NCBI RefSeq assembly: GCF_021026375.1
Contig: NZ_JAJNDB010000001.1
Location: 620,001-684,000, forward strand
DNA length: 64,000 nt
Direction: 5' to 3'
Source of the DNA: Actinomycetospora endophytica
GTDB lineage: Bacteria; Actinomycetota; Actinomycetes; Mycobacteriales; Pseudonocardiaceae
The notes below the pieces were generated by a model, which saw only the letters and a list, made by a program, of their open reading frames with translations, had not been told where the DNA came from and made no database searches. The position numbers and the translations under genes are program-made. Shown here piece by piece: positions 33,751-45,830 of this stretch (position 1 is its first letter; every line of letters begins with the position of its first letter).

Positions 33751-34473
33751 TCAGCCCACGGCGGGCATGCGGGCGGTCGGTTCGTCCGCCCCGACGATCC
33801 GGCGGCGGTCGCCGTCGTCGCCGAGATCGGCGAACGCGTCCACCGCGAGCGCGGCCGGCGGCACCACGGCCGCGACCACGCCGAGCGCGCCGAGCACGTC
33901 GGTCGGGTAGTGGTAGCCGCGTCCCACCAGGCAGACGCCGACCACGACGACCAACAGGGCCAGCGCCGCCGCCACGAGCCGGCGCGTGCGGGCCGCGAGC
34001 GCCGGCGTGGAGAGCACCAGGATCGCGGCGGTGACGGCGATCGAGGCCACGGCCGTGGTGTGGCCGCTCGGGAACGCGAGCGAGCCGTCGCGGGTGCGCT
34101 GGACCATCGGCTTGAGCACCAGCGAGGTGGTCACCATCGCCGCGCCCGGGGCCAGCAGCACGAAGGCAAGCCCCCGGCCGCCACGCCACCACCAGGCCGC
34201 CGCGGCGAGCGCCACCAGGAGCACCGCGACCGGGATCGGGTCGCCGAGGTCCGAGAAGGCCTCCCCGACGAACGCCAGGGCCCCGTGGTGCATCGGGACG
34301 AGCGCGGCCAGGGCGCGGTCGATGCGCCCCGCCTCGCCGTCACCCGCGTACCGGACCGAGAGCACGCCGACGAGGAGCACGCCGAGCAGGACGACCGGCA
34401 CCACCAGGGGGCGTCGCCGCCGCGGGACCACCGGGGCCGTCCGTCCCGAGAGCACGTCCTGGCCTGCTTCCAC
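33751..34473 (-). CDS. PAP2 family membrane phosphatase
   Basis: A 240-residue integral membrane protein with about six helices. The PAP2 motifs are KPMVQRTRD (about residues 131-139; Arg-Thr replaces the usual Arg-Pro), FPSGHTTAVAS (about 144-154) with the catalytic His, and GRGYHYPTDVLGAL (about 192-205) with the second His and Asp. It likely dephosphorylates a lipid such as undecaprenyl pyrophosphate or phosphatidic acid. The GTG at 34473 has AAGGAG 6 bases upstream; longer frames to 34593 lack a ribosome site. Confidence 0.82.
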   Translation of the reverse strand: MEAGQDVLSGRTAPVVPRRRRPLVVPVVLLGVLLVGVLSVRYAGDGEAGRIDRALAALVPMHHGALAFVGEAFSDLGDPIPVAVLLVALAAAAWWWRGGRGLAFVLLAPGAAMVTTSLVLKPMVQRTRDGSLAFPSGHTTAVASIAVTAAILVLSTPALAARTRRLVAAALALLVVVVGVCLVGRGYHYPTDVLGALGVVAAVVPPAALAVDAFADLGDDGDRRRIVGADEPTARMPAVG

Positions 34474-34637
34474 CCGGCGCTCCTTCCCGACACGCGGTCG
34501 ACCCTGCAGTGGTCGACCGCATCCGCATGTGCAGAATCCCGCGTGACGCCCTGCGACGACGTCTGCGCCGCCCGTGACCGACAGTGTGCACACGGGCCCC
34601 GGACGACGCCCGGCCGGGGCGCGAAGGGGGGTGACGG

Positions 34638-36470
34638 GTGGGACGTCCGGACGAGAGCAGTGATGACGGCGGGGTGCGCGACCCCGGCGGGGACGCGTCC
34701 CGCCGGATGACCGGCGCGGCGCTCACCCGCCCGGAGCAGGCTCCCCGCGAGACCCTCCTCGCCCTGGCGCGCGCCGCGTCCGCGCGCGCCTCGCGCGTAC
34801 CGCACCCCGGCACCGGCACGCCCGCCGCCGACCTCACCGCCCTGACCGACCTCGTCGCCCGGACGAGGTACACCGCCGACCCCGGCACCCGCGCGGTGCT
34901 GCTGCGCGAGGCCGCCGGCGCCCACCTGGCGGTCCGGGGTGCGGGCCCGTCCGCCGACGACGGCTCGGACGGCGCCGAGCGGCTCCTCGACGAGCTCGTG
35001 GCACTGGTCGCCGAGAACGGGCTCACCCTCTTCGCGGTCGACGCCGAGGCCCTGCTCGCCCGCCGCGCGCTGCTCGCCGACGACGAGGAGTCCGCGCTCG
35101 CCGCCGCGACCCGGGCGCTCACCCAGCTCGACGAGCAGTCCGTCGTCGACCACGCGCCGACGCAGCACGAGCACCGCGGCAACCTGCAGGACACCTACCG
35201 GCTCGTCGCGGCCACCCTCACCTCGCTGGGCCTCAACGAGGTCGCCCAGCCGCTGCTCACCCGGGCCCGGGTGATCGCCGAGGACGACGGCGACGTCCTC
35301 GCCGCCGCCCGCTGCGACCACGAGCACGTCCGGGTGCTCATCTCGTGGGGGCTGCGCCTGCAGCGGGCCCGCCGCGACGGTCTGCCCCACCTCGACGACG
35401 CCGCCCGGCGCGCCGCCGAGCTGCACGCCGAGCCCGCCCTGCTCCCCGCGGACCACCGCCTGCTCCTGCGGGCCGCCCTGACACTGGCCCGGCGCCCGGC
35501 CGGCGAGCCGGACATGTACGGCCGCGTCCGCAGCCCCGAGGAGGTCGCCGCCACCGCGCGGGGCGACGCCGCGGCCCTGGGCTCCGACGAGCGCGTCTGT
35601 CCCGCGCTGGCCGACCACCTGCTCTGCCGGCTGGCCACGGCCCGGGCGCTCACGCTCGCCGACCGGCGCGACGAGGCCGCCGCCCTGCTCGAGCGGGTCC
35701 GGTCCCGGCAGCCGCGCGGCGAGCCGAACCTGCTGCTCGCCGTCAGCCGGGAGCTCACCCACGTCACCGCCGAGGGGCCCGGGGCGGGCAGCGTCCCGGG
35801 ACGGCGGGCGTTGCGCGACTACACCGCCGACCTCGAGCACGAGCTGTGGACGCTGCAGCGCGCCCGGGTCCTCTCGCTGACCACGCGGCTGGCCCACGAG
35901 CAGCTGCGCCGCGAGCACGGCGAGGCCACCGCCCAGGCCCGCACCGACCCGTTGACCGGCCTGCCCAACCGGCGCGCCCTCGACGACGTGCTCGCCGACC
36001 ACCTCACCACCGTGGCCACGCGCAGCGGTGCGGCGCTCTCGATCGCGATGGTCGACGTCGACCGGTTCAAGACGATCAACGACCGGATGTCCCACGCTCG
36101 CGGCGACCACGTGCTGCGCCTCGTCGCGGAGACGCTGCGGCGCTGCCTGCGCGCCGACGACGTCGTAGCCCGCTACGGCGGCGACGAGTTCGTCGTCGTA
36201 CTGCCCGGGAGCACCGAGATCTCGGCGTGTGCCGCGCTCGAGCGGGCCGCGCTCGCCGTCGCGGGGGTGCCGGTCGGGGACGGCTCGTGGGTGTCGCTCT
36301 CGGTGGGGGTCGCGGGCACCGCGCACTCCGGGGTCACCCCCGGGACGCTGCTCGCCCGGGCCGACCGGGCGATGTACGAGGCGAAGCGTGCCGGAGGCGG
36401 CGCGGTGGTCCTCGACGCCGGCGACGACGCGGCCGACACCCCGTCCGAGGGCCTCGCCGTCGGCGGGTGA
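34638..36470 (+). CDS. diguanylate cyclase with helical (TPR-like) sensor region
   Basis: A 610-residue soluble signalling protein. Residues about 30-420 are Ala/Leu/Arg-rich helices arranged like TPR repeats. Residues 440-600 form a GGDEF domain: [40 protein letters not shown] and the active-site [10 protein letters not shown]. An RADD inhibitory I-site lies five residues before GGDEF, so product feedback by c-di-GMP is likely. No EAL domain is present. Similar TPR-GGDEF proteins control morphogenesis in Streptomyces and relatives. GTG start behind AAGGGGGG. It is divergent from the PAP2 gene. Confidence 0.85.
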   Translation: MGRPDESSDDGGVRDPGGDASRRMTGAALTRPEQAPRETLLALARAASARASRVPHPGTGTPAADLTALTDLVARTRYTADPGTRAVLLREAAGAHLAVRGAGPSADDGSDGAERLLDELVALVAENGLTLFAVDAEALLARRALLADDEESALAAATRALTQLDEQSVVDHAPTQHEHRGNLQDTYRLVAATLTSLGLNEVAQPLLTRARVIAEDDGDVLAAARCDHEHVRVLISWGLRLQRARRDGLPHLDDAARRAAELHAEPALLPADHRLLLRAALTLARRPAGEPDMYGRVRSPEEVAATARGDAAALGSDERVCPALADHLLCRLATARALTLADRRDEAAALLERVRSRQPRGEPNLLLAVSRELTHVTAEGPGAGSVPGRRALRDYTADLEHELWTLQRARVLSLTTRLAHEQLRREHGEATAQARTDPLTGLPNRRALDDVLADHLTTVATRSGAALSIAMVDVDRFKTINDRMSHARGDHVLRLVAETLRRCLRADDVVARYGGDEFVVVLPGSTEISACAALERAALAVAGVPVGDGSWVSLSVGVAGTAHSGVTPGTLLARADRAMYEAKRAGGGAVVLDAGDDAADTPSEGLAVGG

Positions 36471-36585
36471 GAGGATCGATCCCGACGGGCCCGTGGGCCG
36501 GTGGAGCCCGCCTGTTCTGCCCGTGCGCGCCGGTCGTCACCGTGCCGCCACCACCGCCGACGAGTTCCAGGAGCGAGAAGAGCCG

Positions 36586-38085
36586 ATGCCGTCGACCCCC
36601 GCCGCGGTCGTCGTCCTGGCCGCGGGAGAGGGCACCCGCATGCGCTCGGCCACGCCCAAGGTGCTCCACCCGGTCGGCGGGCGCAGCCTGCTCGGCCACG
36701 CGCTGCACGCCGCCGCGGGGACCACGCCGGACAACCTCGTCGTCGTGGTCGGCCACGGGCGCGAGGAGGTCGGCACCCACTGCCACCTCATCGGCACCGA
36801 GCTCGGCCGCCAGGTCCGGACCGCCGTCCAGGACCGCAGGCGCGGCACCGGGCACGCGGTCGCGTGCGGGGTCACCGCGCTGCCCGCCGACGCGACGGGC
36901 ACCGTCCTGGTCTCCTACGGCGACGTCCCGCTGCTCGACGCCGCGACCCTGCGCGCACTGGTCGCCGAGCACGACGACGCCGGGAACGCCGTCACGCTGC
37001 TGACCGCCGAGATGGACGACCCGACCGGCTACGGGCGCGTGGTGCGCGACGACAAGGGCGCCGTGACGGCCATCGTCGAGCAGGCCGACGCGACGCTGAC
37101 GCAGCTGGCGATCACCGAGGTCAACTCCGGGGTCTACGCCTTCGACCTCACCGTCCTGCGCGCCGCGCTCGCCCGGCTGGGCACCGACAACGCGCAGGGC
37201 GAGCTCTACCTGACCGACGTCGTCGCCTCGGCGCACCGCGACGGGCTGGCGGTCGGGGCCGTGGAGCTCGAGGACCCCTGGCTGGTGGCGGGCGTCAACG
37301 ACCGGGTCCAGCTGGCCGCGATGGGCGCCGAGATCAACCACCGGGTGCTCGAGCGGTGGATGCGTGCGGGCGTCACGGTCGTCGACCCCCGCTCGACCTG
37401 GGTGGACGTCGGCGTCCGCCTCGAGCGCGACGTGACACTGCTGCCCGGCACCCAGCTGCACGGCACGACGACCGTCGGGGAGGCCGCCACGGTCGGCCCC
37501 GACTCCACGCTCACCGACGTCGCCGTCGGGGCCCGGGCGACCGTGGTGCGCACCCACGGCAGCAACTCGACCGTCGGCGCGGAGACCTCCGTCGGCCCGT
37601 TCGCCTACCTGCGCCCCGGCGTCGAGCTGGCCGAGCGCGGCAAGATCGGGACGTTCGTCGAGGTCAAGAACTCGCGGATCGGGACCGGCAGCAAGGTGCC
37701 GCACCTGACCTACGTCGGGGACGCCACCATCGGCGAGCAGAGCAACATCGGGGCGTCCAGCGTGTTCGTCAACTACGACGGGGTGTCCAAGCACCGCAGC
37801 GTCGTCGGCGACCATGTCCGGACGGGTAGTGACAACACGTTCGTGGCACCCGTCACCATCGGGGACGGTGCCTACACCGGTGCGGGCACCGTGATCCGCG
37901 AGGACGTCCCCCCGGGTGCCCTCGCCGTGTCCTCGGGTCCGCAGCGGACGATCGAGGGCTGGGTGGAGCGGAAACGCCCGGGGACGGCGGCGGCAGACGC
38001 CGCGGCCCGAGCGGCCGGACCACCCGACGGGGGACCGGACGACGGACCACGATCGTCCGACCGGCGCGACCAGGAGGAGCAGTGA
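36586..38085 (+). CDS. glmU: bifunctional GlmU (UDP-GlcNAc pyrophosphorylase / GlcN-1-P acetyltransferase)
   Basis: A 499-residue enzyme making UDP-N-acetylglucosamine for peptidoglycan and surface polymers. The N-terminal uridylyltransferase has [20 protein letters not shown] (residues 8-27) and [11 protein letters not shown]. The C-terminal left-handed beta-helix carries the acetyltransferase with [35 protein letters not shown] and [17 protein letters not shown] disordered acidic/basic tail of about 40 residues extends past the usual end. The ATG at 36586 fits the conserved N-terminus. It overlaps prs by four bases. Confidence 0.95.
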   Translation: MPSTPAAVVVLAAGEGTRMRSATPKVLHPVGGRSLLGHALHAAAGTTPDNLVVVVGHGREEVGTHCHLIGTELGRQVRTAVQDRRRGTGHAVACGVTALPADATGTVLVSYGDVPLLDAATLRALVAEHDDAGNAVTLLTAEMDDPTGYGRVVRDDKGAVTAIVEQADATLTQLAITEVNSGVYAFDLTVLRAALARLGTDNAQGELYLTDVVASAHRDGLAVGAVELEDPWLVAGVNDRVQLAAMGAEINHRVLERWMRAGVTVVDPRSTWVDVGVRLERDVTLLPGTQLHGTTTVGEAATVGPDSTLTDVAVGARATVVRTHGSNSTVGAETSVGPFAYLRPGVELAERGKIGTFVEVKNSRIGTGSKVPHLTYVGDATIGEQSNIGASSVFVNYDGVSKHRSVVGDHVRTGSDNTFVAPVTIGDGAYTGAGTVIREDVPPGALAVSSGPQRTIEGWVERKRPGTAAADAAARAAGPPDGGPDDGPRSSDRRDQEEQ

Positions 38086-39068
38086 CCGTGAGCGCAGTGT
38101 CGTCGACCCCCAAGAAGAGCCTGATGCTCTTCTCCGGCCGGGCCCACCCCGAGCTGGCCGAGCAGGTCGCCAAGGAGCTCGACGTCACGATCACCCCGCA
38201 GGCGGCGTACGACTTCGCCAACGGCGAGATCTTCGTGCGCTTCGAGGAGTCCGTCCGCGGCTGCGACGCCTTCGTGATCCAGAGCCACACCGCGCCGATC
38301 AACCAGTGGCTCATGGAGCAGCTGATCATGATCGACGCGCTCAAGCGGGCGTCGGCGAAGCGCATCACCGCGGTCGTGCCGTTCTACGGCTACGCCCGGC
38401 AGGACAAGAAGCACCGCGGCCGCGAGCCCATCTCGGCGCGCCTGGTGGCCGACCTGCTCAAGACCGCGGGCGCCCACCGGATCATGACGATCGACCTGCA
38501 CACCGACCAGATCCAGGGCTTCTTCGACGGCCCGGTCGACCACCTGCTCGCGAACAAGGTCCTCGCCGAGCACCTGCGCGACGCCTACGCCGACGAGCAC
38601 CTCGCCGTCGTCGCCCCGGACTCCGGCCGCGTGCGCGTCGCCGAGAAGTGGGCCGACACGATGGGCGGCGTCCCGCTGGCGTTCATCCACAAGAGCCGGG
38701 ACAAGACGAAGCCCAACGAGGTCGTCGCGAACCGCGTCGTCGGTGACGTCGAGGGCCGCGTCTGCATCCTCGTCGACGACATGATCGACACCGGCGGGAC
38801 GATCGCGAAGGCCACCGAGGCGCTGCTCGCCGACGGGGCCCGCGACGTCGTCATCGCCGCCACGCACGGGGTGCTCTCCGGCCCGGCGGTGGAGCGGCTC
38901 TCGACCTGCGGCGCGCGCGAGGTCATCATCACCAACACGCTGCCGATCCCGGACGAGAAGCGGTTCCCGCAGCTCACCGTGCTCTCCATCGCCCCGGTGA
39001 TCGCGCGGGCCGTCCGCGAGGTGTTCGAGGACGGCTCGGTCACCAACCTGTTCGACGGGAACGCCTGA
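38082..39068 (+). CDS. prs: ribose-phosphate pyrophosphokinase
   Basis: A 328-residue class I PRPP synthetase. [18 protein letters not shown] (about residues 43-60), the flexible loop [20 protein letters not shown] (about 104-123), the catalytic [28 protein letters not shown] and the PRPP-binding [11 protein letters not shown] are all intact. It makes PRPP for nucleotides and for decaprenyl-phosphoryl-ribose/arabinose synthesis. The GTG overlaps the glmU stop (GTGA). The glmU-prs pair is conserved across Actinobacteria. Confidence 0.96.
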   Translation: MTVSAVSSTPKKSLMLFSGRAHPELAEQVAKELDVTITPQAAYDFANGEIFVRFEESVRGCDAFVIQSHTAPINQWLMEQLIMIDALKRASAKRITAVVPFYGYARQDKKHRGREPISARLVADLLKTAGAHRIMTIDLHTDQIQGFFDGPVDHLLANKVLAEHLRDAYADEHLAVVAPDSGRVRVAEKWADTMGGVPLAFIHKSRDKTKPNEVVANRVVGDVEGRVCILVDDMIDTGGTIAKATEALLADGARDVVIAATHGVLSGPAVERLSTCGAREVIITNTLPIPDEKRFPQLTVLSIAPVIARAVREVFEDGSVTNLFDGNA

Positions 39069-39094
39069 CGGTTTCTCGGCCCGGCGCCCCTCCC

Positions 39095-39127
39095 TGACGG
39101 AAGCCGCCGCCGCCGCCTCGGTAGACT
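39095..39127 (+). promoter_or_regulatory. possible rplY promoter
   Basis: TGACGG and TAGACT separated by 21 bases, 148 bases before the rplY ATG. Spacing is longer than ideal. Confidence 0.25.
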
Positions 39128-39274
39128 CGGCGGCGATCCACTTCGGCGAGGGCGGCCCACATCCGGGCGCCGTGATCGACGCGGTGGGCATCGCGGTGCG
39201 GGAGGAGTTCCCGGGCGCCGGGGTGCCGGCCCGCTCCCGCCGGCCCGCACCATCGCAGGAGAACCAGCACCGTC

Positions 39275-39967
39275 ATGGCTGACGTCAAGATCACCGCGCA
39301 GACCCGCACCGAGTTCGGCAAGGGCGCCGCGCGCCGCACCCGCCGCGCGGGCCGCGTCCCCGCCGTCCTCTACGGGCACAGCACCGACCCGGTGCACCTG
39401 TCCTTCGACACCGTCGAGTTCGCCGCCGTCATGCGCGAGAACGGCCGCAACGCCGTCCTCACCGTCACCGGCGCGGGCTCCCCGCAGCTGGCGCTGACCA
39501 AGAGCGTCGTGCGCGACCCGATCAAGGGCTTCATCGAGCACGTCGACCTCGTGGTGGTGCGCCGCGGCGAGAAGGTCACCGTCGACGTCCCCGTCGTGAC
39601 CGTCGGCGACGCCGCGAACGGGACCCTCGTCTTCCAGAACGAGGACACCCTGACCATCGAGGCCGACGCGATGGACATCCCCGAGGAGATCAGCGTCGTC
39701 ATCGACGAGGCCGAGATCGGCACGCAGTTCCTGGCCGGGGAGATCCGCCTGCCCGACGGCTCGACGCTGGTCTCCGACCCGGAGCTCCTCGTCGTCAACG
39801 TCACCGAGGCGCCGACCGAGGACGCCATGGAGGAGGAGATCGACGCCGAGGGTGCCGGTGTCGAGGAGGACGCGTCCGAGGACGAGGCCGAGGCCTCCGA
39901 GTCCGGCGAGTCCTCGGACTCCGACGACTCCGAGGGCGAGTCCTCGGACTCCTCCGACGAGAGCTGA
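39275..39967 (+). CDS. rplY: 50S ribosomal protein L25/Ctc
   Basis: A 230-residue long-form L25 (TL5/Ctc type) binding 5S rRNA. The N-terminal domain has [20 protein letters not shown] (about residues 8-27) and [16 protein letters not shown]; the C-terminal beta domain runs to about residue 185 with [20 protein letters not shown]. The last roughly 45 residues are an extreme Glu/Asp/Ser tail ([20 protein letters not shown]). Such tails are common in actinobacterial L25. GCAGGAGAA precedes the ATG. Followed by pth after 3 bases. Confidence 0.95.
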   Translation: MADVKITAQTRTEFGKGAARRTRRAGRVPAVLYGHSTDPVHLSFDTVEFAAVMRENGRNAVLTVTGAGSPQLALTKSVVRDPIKGFIEHVDLVVVRRGEKVTVDVPVVTVGDAANGTLVFQNEDTLTIEADAMDIPEEISVVIDEAEIGTQFLAGEIRLPDGSTLVSDPELLVVNVTEAPTEDAMEEEIDAEGAGVEEDASEDEAEASESGESSDSDDSEGESSDSSDES

Positions 39968-39970
39968 GTC

Positions 39971-40564
39971 GTGGCCGCTCCCGGATCCCCCCGGCCCGAC
40001 GGCCCGACGGTCGTCGCGGGCCTGGGGAATCCTGGAGCGGACTACGACGGGACCCGGCACAACGTCGGGTTCGCGGTCGCCGACGTGCTCGCCGGGCGGG
40101 TCGGTGGCCGCTTCTCCGCGCACCGCAAGTCCGGCGCCGACGTCGCGGAGGGCCGGCTGGCCGGGCGCAAGGCGATCCTGGTCAAGCCGCGCGGCTACAT
40201 GAATCTCTCGGGCGGTCCGGTCGCGAACGCGCTGCGCTTCTTCTCGGTGCCCGCGGACGACCTCGTCGTCGTCCACGACGACCTCGACCTCGACTTCGGC
40301 GTCGTCCGCCTCAAGCGCGGCGGCGGCGAGGGCGGGCACAACGGGCTGCGGTCGATCTCGAAGTCGCTCGGCACCAAGGACTACCTACGGGTGCGGTTCG
40401 GGATCGGGCGCCCGCCCGGACGTCAGGACCCCGCGGACTACGTGCTCAAGCGGTGGTCCTCCGCCGAGCGTCGCGAGCTCGACGTGTCGCTGGAGCTCGC
40501 CGCGGACGCCGTCGAGGCGCTGCTCGCGGAGGGCCTGGAGGCGGCGCAGAACCGGCTCCACTAG
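39971..40564 (+). CDS. pth: peptidyl-tRNA hydrolase
   Basis: A 197-residue Pth that recycles peptidyl-tRNA dropped from ribosomes. [20 protein letters not shown] (residues 14-33) has the catalytic His, [10 protein letters not shown] the substrate-binding Asn, [12 protein letters not shown] the Asp, and [14 protein letters not shown] the tRNA-binding region. GTG start 3 bases after the rplY stop, so the two are translationally coupled. The last gene of the plus-strand glmU-prs-rplY-pth block, followed by a palindromic terminator. Confidence 0.95.
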   Translation: MAAPGSPRPDGPTVVAGLGNPGADYDGTRHNVGFAVADVLAGRVGGRFSAHRKSGADVAEGRLAGRKAILVKPRGYMNLSGGPVANALRFFSVPADDLVVVHDDLDLDFGVVRLKRGGGEGGHNGLRSISKSLGTKDYLRVRFGIGRPPGRQDPADYVLKRWSSAERRELDVSLELAADAVEALLAEGLEAAQNRLH

Positions 40565-40579
40565 GTGCGCTCCGCGCTC

Positions 40580-40619
40580 GTGAGCACTCATTGATGCCCT
40601 GGCATCAATGAGTGCTCAC
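40580..40619. terminator. near-perfect 40-base palindrome between convergent genes
   Basis: Arms of 19 bases pair perfectly (GTGAGCACTCATTGATGCC) around a CT loop. The TGA of the minus-strand nucleotidyltransferase gene lies inside it, as in the galE palindrome. Confidence 0.85.
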
Positions 40620-41406
40620 AGGCGCGAAGCGCACCTCCAGCGCCGCCACCCCCGCCCCCTCGGCGTCCCCCCGCGCCTCGAGCCACGCCCGGTGGGCGGC
40701 GGCCCACTCGAGGTGCAGGACGCCCAGGTGCTCGGCCAGCAGCGCCCCGGCGTCCGGGCCGACCCCGTGCTCCCGCCACGAGGCGGCCGCGGTGACCAGC
40801 GGCGACGCCGGCCCGCGGTGCGTCGTCACGTACCAGTCGACCGCCTCGGCGTTGGCCCCGGCGCGACCGGTCTGCAGCGTCGCGAGGAATCGCACCGGGA
40901 AGAGCACGGCCTTGGTGACGGTCCTCGCGTCCTTCCCCGCCAGCCGGCCGGGGTCGCGCACGGTCGCCACGCGGGCCTCGTCGAACCACCGCAGGGCGAA
41001 GCGGACGCCGTCGAGCACGAGGTCGGCGTGGGTCGGCGGGACCGCCCCGGCGCGGCGGTCGGCCCCCGCGAGCAGGCGGCCGTGCTCGAGGAGGTCGAGC
41101 CGGTCGACGGCGGGCAGCCGGACCCGGCCCGCGGCGCCGTGCTGGACGTCGCGCCACCGGCCCCAGAACACCGAGAGCCGGTCCGCGGGACCCGGCCCGC
41201 AACCGCGCCGGGTGAGGATGCGGACCGCGCGCATCCGGGCCCGCGAGAGTGGCCCCGCCGAGCGCACGACCAGCGCGAGGTCGACGTCGCTGACCTCCGG
41301 CGCGTACCCGCCGTGCGCGAGGCTCCCGATCGCGTAGGCCGCCTCGAAGCCCGATCCGAAGAGCCGACGTGCCCACCGGACGGCCTCGGTGAGCACGGCC
41401 TCGGCG

Positions 41407-41417
<11 letters not shown>
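40605..41417 (-). CDS. nucleotidyltransferase-fold protein
   Basis: A 270-residue protein with a Pol-beta-like nucleotidyltransferase core: AYAIGSLAHGGYAPEVSDVD (about residues 27-46) and LALVV give the G-S...D-x-D active site. The C-terminal part is mostly helical. Relatives include aminoglycoside-type adenylyltransferases and MNT domains; the target here is unknown. Its GTG start lies 11 bases inside the end of the ABC-F gene, showing coupled translation. No HEPN toxin partner is adjacent. Confidence 0.75.
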
Positions 41418-43197
<1,780 letters not shown>

Positions 43198-43218
43198 GGG
43201 GTCCTCAGGGGTGACGGG

Positions 43219-44274
43219 TCAGGCGTACATGTTGGGGCCCGGATCCCCGGCCGGGGGGCCGCCGGGTCCGCGCGGGGGCCGCGTCGGATCACCGTCGATC
43301 ACCCGGGCGCCGGGCACCGGGCCGTGGGCGACGCGGACGGTGCGGCACACCCCGGCTCCGGCGAGCTCGGCGGCCACCCGCACCGCGGACGGTCCGTCGG
43401 TGCACAGGAAGACGCAGGTCGGGCCGGAGCCGGACACCACGCCGGCGAGTGCCCCGGCGGAGACCCCCGCCCGCAGGGTACGGCGTAGGCCGGGGTCGAG
43501 GCTCACGGCGGCCGCCTGCAGGTCGTTGCCGAGGAGCAGGGCGAGCGAGCGCGCCTCGCCGGACGCGATGGCCTCGAGGACGGGTTCGACGCTGCCGATG
43601 CGGCGCAGCGGTCCCTCGGCGTCGGCGCCCTGGCGGAGCCGGTCGAGCTCGCCGAACACGGTCGGCGTCGAGAGGCCGTGGTCCTGCAGCGCCACCACCC
43701 AGTGGAAGGTGTGGCGGGAGAGCACCGGCACCAGGGACTCGCCGCGCCCGGTCCCGAGCGCGGTGCCGCCGTGCAGGGCGAACGCCACGTCGCTGCCCAC
43801 GGTCGCGGCGATCTCCATGAGCGCCTCGCGGCCCAGGTCGAGCCGCCAGAGCGAGGCCAGCGCGAGCAGCGCGCCCGCCGCGTCGGCGCTGCCCCCGGCC
43901 ATGCCGCCCGCGACGGGGATGGCCTTGCGCAGGCCGATGCGCACGTCCGGCTCGCGCCCGACGGCCTCGGCGAGCGCGACGGCGGCCTGCCAGGCGAGGT
44001 TGGAGGAGTCGACGGGGACCGCGTCCCGCTCCTCGTCGGTGAGGTCCCCGAGCAGCTCCACCCCCGGTGCGCCCTGCCCGATCGTCGCGAGCCGCTCCCC
44101 CGTGGGCCGCCCGGCGTGCGCGGTGACGACCGAGACCTCATCGAACAGATTGAGCGCCTGGAACACGGTCACGAGGTCGTGGTAGCCGTCCGGACGCGTG
44201 TCCCCGACCGCGAGGTGGAGATTGATCTTGGCCGGGACGCGCACGGTCACGGGGGGCCCGACGGCGGAGAGCAC
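43219..44274 (-). CDS. ispE: 4-diphosphocytidyl-2-C-methyl-D-erythritol kinase
   Basis: A 351-residue GHMP kinase of the non-mevalonate isoprenoid pathway. [20 protein letters not shown] (about residues 10-29) with GYHDL, the ATP-binding [20 protein letters not shown] (about 120-139) and [10 protein letters not shown] (about 281-290) are intact. It has a Gly/Pro-rich C-terminal tail. GTG 44274 is chosen since TACCCT lies 6 bases upstream, suggesting leaderless transcription; a GTG nine codons later is also possible. Normally follows ksgA directly in related genomes; here two CNNM genes separate them. Confidence 0.92.
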   Translation of the reverse strand: MLSAVGPPVTVRVPAKINLHLAVGDTRPDGYHDLVTVFQALNLFDEVSVVTAHAGRPTGERLATIGQGAPGVELLGDLTDEERDAVPVDSSNLAWQAAVALAEAVGREPDVRIGLRKAIPVAGGMAGGSADAAGALLALASLWRLDLGREALMEIAATVGSDVAFALHGGTALGTGRGESLVPVLSRHTFHWVVALQDHGLSTPTVFGELDRLRQGADAEGPLRRIGSVEPVLEAIASGEARSLALLLGNDLQAAAVSLDPGLRRTLRAGVSAGALAGVVSGSGPTCVFLCTDGPSAVRVAAELAGAGVCRTVRVAHGPVPGARVIDGDPTRPPRGPGGPPAGDPGPNMYA

Positions 44275-44280
44275 CCGTCC

Positions 44281-44286
44281 AGGGTA
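44281..44286 (-). promoter_or_regulatory. -10 hexamer, probable leaderless ispE promoter
   Basis: TACCCT on the minus strand, 6 bases before the GTG at 44274. Having its own promoter fits the physical separation of ispE from rsmA. Confidence 0.4.
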
Positions 44287-44396
44287 ATGACCGTCGTCGA
44301 CCGGGCGGCCGGGGTGCGGTGCCCCGGCCCCGGGAACCTCCCGGCGGCGCGGACCGTTGAGCGGACACCCCGACAAACCGGACCGCACCAGGAGTC

Positions 44397-45830
44397 ATGG
44401 ACCCCACCGACCGTCCCCGCCCCGTCCCCTGCCGGCCCGCGCGGGCGGTGGGGCCCGTGATCGTCACGATCCTCGGCGTCCTGCTCGGCGTGGTCGTGGT
44501 CGTGGCCATCACCGCGGCGACCGGCTACTTCGTCGCGCAGGAGTTCGGCTACATGGCCGTCGACCGGGCGCGGCTGCGGGCCCGCGCGGCCGACGGCGAC
44601 GCCGCGGCGACCCGGGCGCTCGACATCACCCGCCGCACCTCCTTCATGCTCTCCGGCGCCCAGCTCGGCATCACCGTGACCGGCCTGCTCGTCGGGTACG
44701 TCGCCGAGCCGCTGATCGGCGACGGGATCGGCATGCTGCTCGGCGGGGTGGGCGTCCCGACGGCCGTCGGGGTGGCGGTCGGGACCGTGTTCGCGCTGCT
44801 GCTCTCCACCGTCGTCCAGATGATCTTCGGGGAGCTGTTCCCCAAGAACCTCGCGATCGCCCGGCCGGAGCCGGTGGCGCGGCGTCTGGCCGGCTCGACG
44901 CGGGTGTACCTGGCGCTGTTCGGGTGGCTGATCCGAATCTTCGACGCCGCCTCGAACGCGCTGCTCGGGCTGTTGCGCATCGAGCCGGTACACGACGTCG
45001 AGCACTCCGCCACCCCGCGCGACCTCGCGGCGATCATCGACGACTCCCGGGTCTCCGGGGACCTGCGGCCCGACCTCGCGCGGCTGCTCGACCGCGCCGT
45101 CTCCTTCGACGAGCGGACGGCGCGGGCCGCGATGGTGCCCCGCCCGCGGGTCGCGTGGGCGGCGTCCGAGGCGACGGCGGCGAGCCTCGTCCCCCGGATG
45201 GCCGCGGCGCACTCCCGCTACCCGGTGCTCGCCCGACCGGAGGGCGAGGGCGAGCGGGAGCTGGTCGGGATCGTCGGGCTGCGCGACGTCCTGGCCGCGG
45301 CCGACGACGGACGCGACCTGGACCGGCTGACCGTCTCCGACCTCGCCCGCGACGCCGTCCTGGTCCCGACCACGCTCCCGCTGCCCGAGGTGCTGGCCCG
45401 CCTGCGCGGCGCGGGAGAGCAGCTCGCCTGTGTGCTCGACGAGTACGGCGGGCTGGCCGGCGTCGTCGCCCTGGAGGACCTGGCCGAGGAGCTCGTCGGG
45501 GAGATCACCGACGAGCACGACCGGGCGGGCACCGACCGCGTCCGGACCGCCCCGGACGGCGGGGGCTGGCTCGTCCCGGCCGACCACCACGTCGACGAGG
45601 TCGGCCGGCTGCTCGCGGCGGAGCTGCCCACCGGGGACTACGAGACGATCGGCGGGCTGGTCACCGCGCGGCTGCGGCGGCTGCCCGCGGTCGGGGACGC
45701 GGTGGTCGTCCCCCTCGAGGCCCCCGACCCCGACGAGACGCCCCGCGAGCTCGTCGTCACCGTCTCCGCGACCGACCGGCGGGTGCCCTCGACGGTGCAC
45801 GTCGCCTGGGCCCTCGGAGCCGGATCATGA
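44397..45830 (+). CDS. CNNM/CorC-type membrane protein with CBS pair
   Basis: A 477-residue UPF0053/hemolysin-C family protein linked to Mg2+/metal transport. The DUF21/CNNM membrane domain occupies about residues 15-190, with three to four helices (VTILGVLLGVVVVVAITAA) and signature FMLSGAQLGITVTGLLVGYV and FGELFPKNLAIARPEPVA. CBS domains (about 225-345) include SRYPVLARPEG and CVLDEYGGLAGVVALEDLAE; a CorC_HlyC domain (about 365-460) ends it. AGGAGTC precedes the ATG. Coupled to the next CNNM gene by ATGA. Confidence 0.9.
   Translation: MDPTDRPRPVPCRPARAVGPVIVTILGVLLGVVVVVAITAATGYFVAQEFGYMAVDRARLRARAADGDAAATRALDITRRTSFMLSGAQLGITVTGLLVGYVAEPLIGDGIGMLLGGVGVPTAVGVAVGTVFALLLSTVVQMIFGELFPKNLAIARPEPVARRLAGSTRVYLALFGWLIRIFDAASNALLGLLRIEPVHDVEHSATPRDLAAIIDDSRVSGDLRPDLARLLDRAVSFDERTARAAMVPRPRVAWAASEATAASLVPRMAAAHSRYPVLARPEGEGERELVGIVGLRDVLAAADDGRDLDRLTVSDLARDAVLVPTTLPLPEVLARLRGAGEQLACVLDEYGGLAGVVALEDLAEELVGEITDEHDRAGTDRVRTAPDGGGWLVPADHHVDEVGRLLAAELPTGDYETIGGLVTARLRRLPAVGDAVVVPLEAPDPDETPRELVVTVSATDRRVPSTVHVAWALGAGS

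Noticed and set aside
39040..39339. A 99-codon minus-strand frame upstream of rplY
   Set aside because: It overlaps the start of rplY and the end of prs, is Arg/Pro-rich and has no ribosome site.
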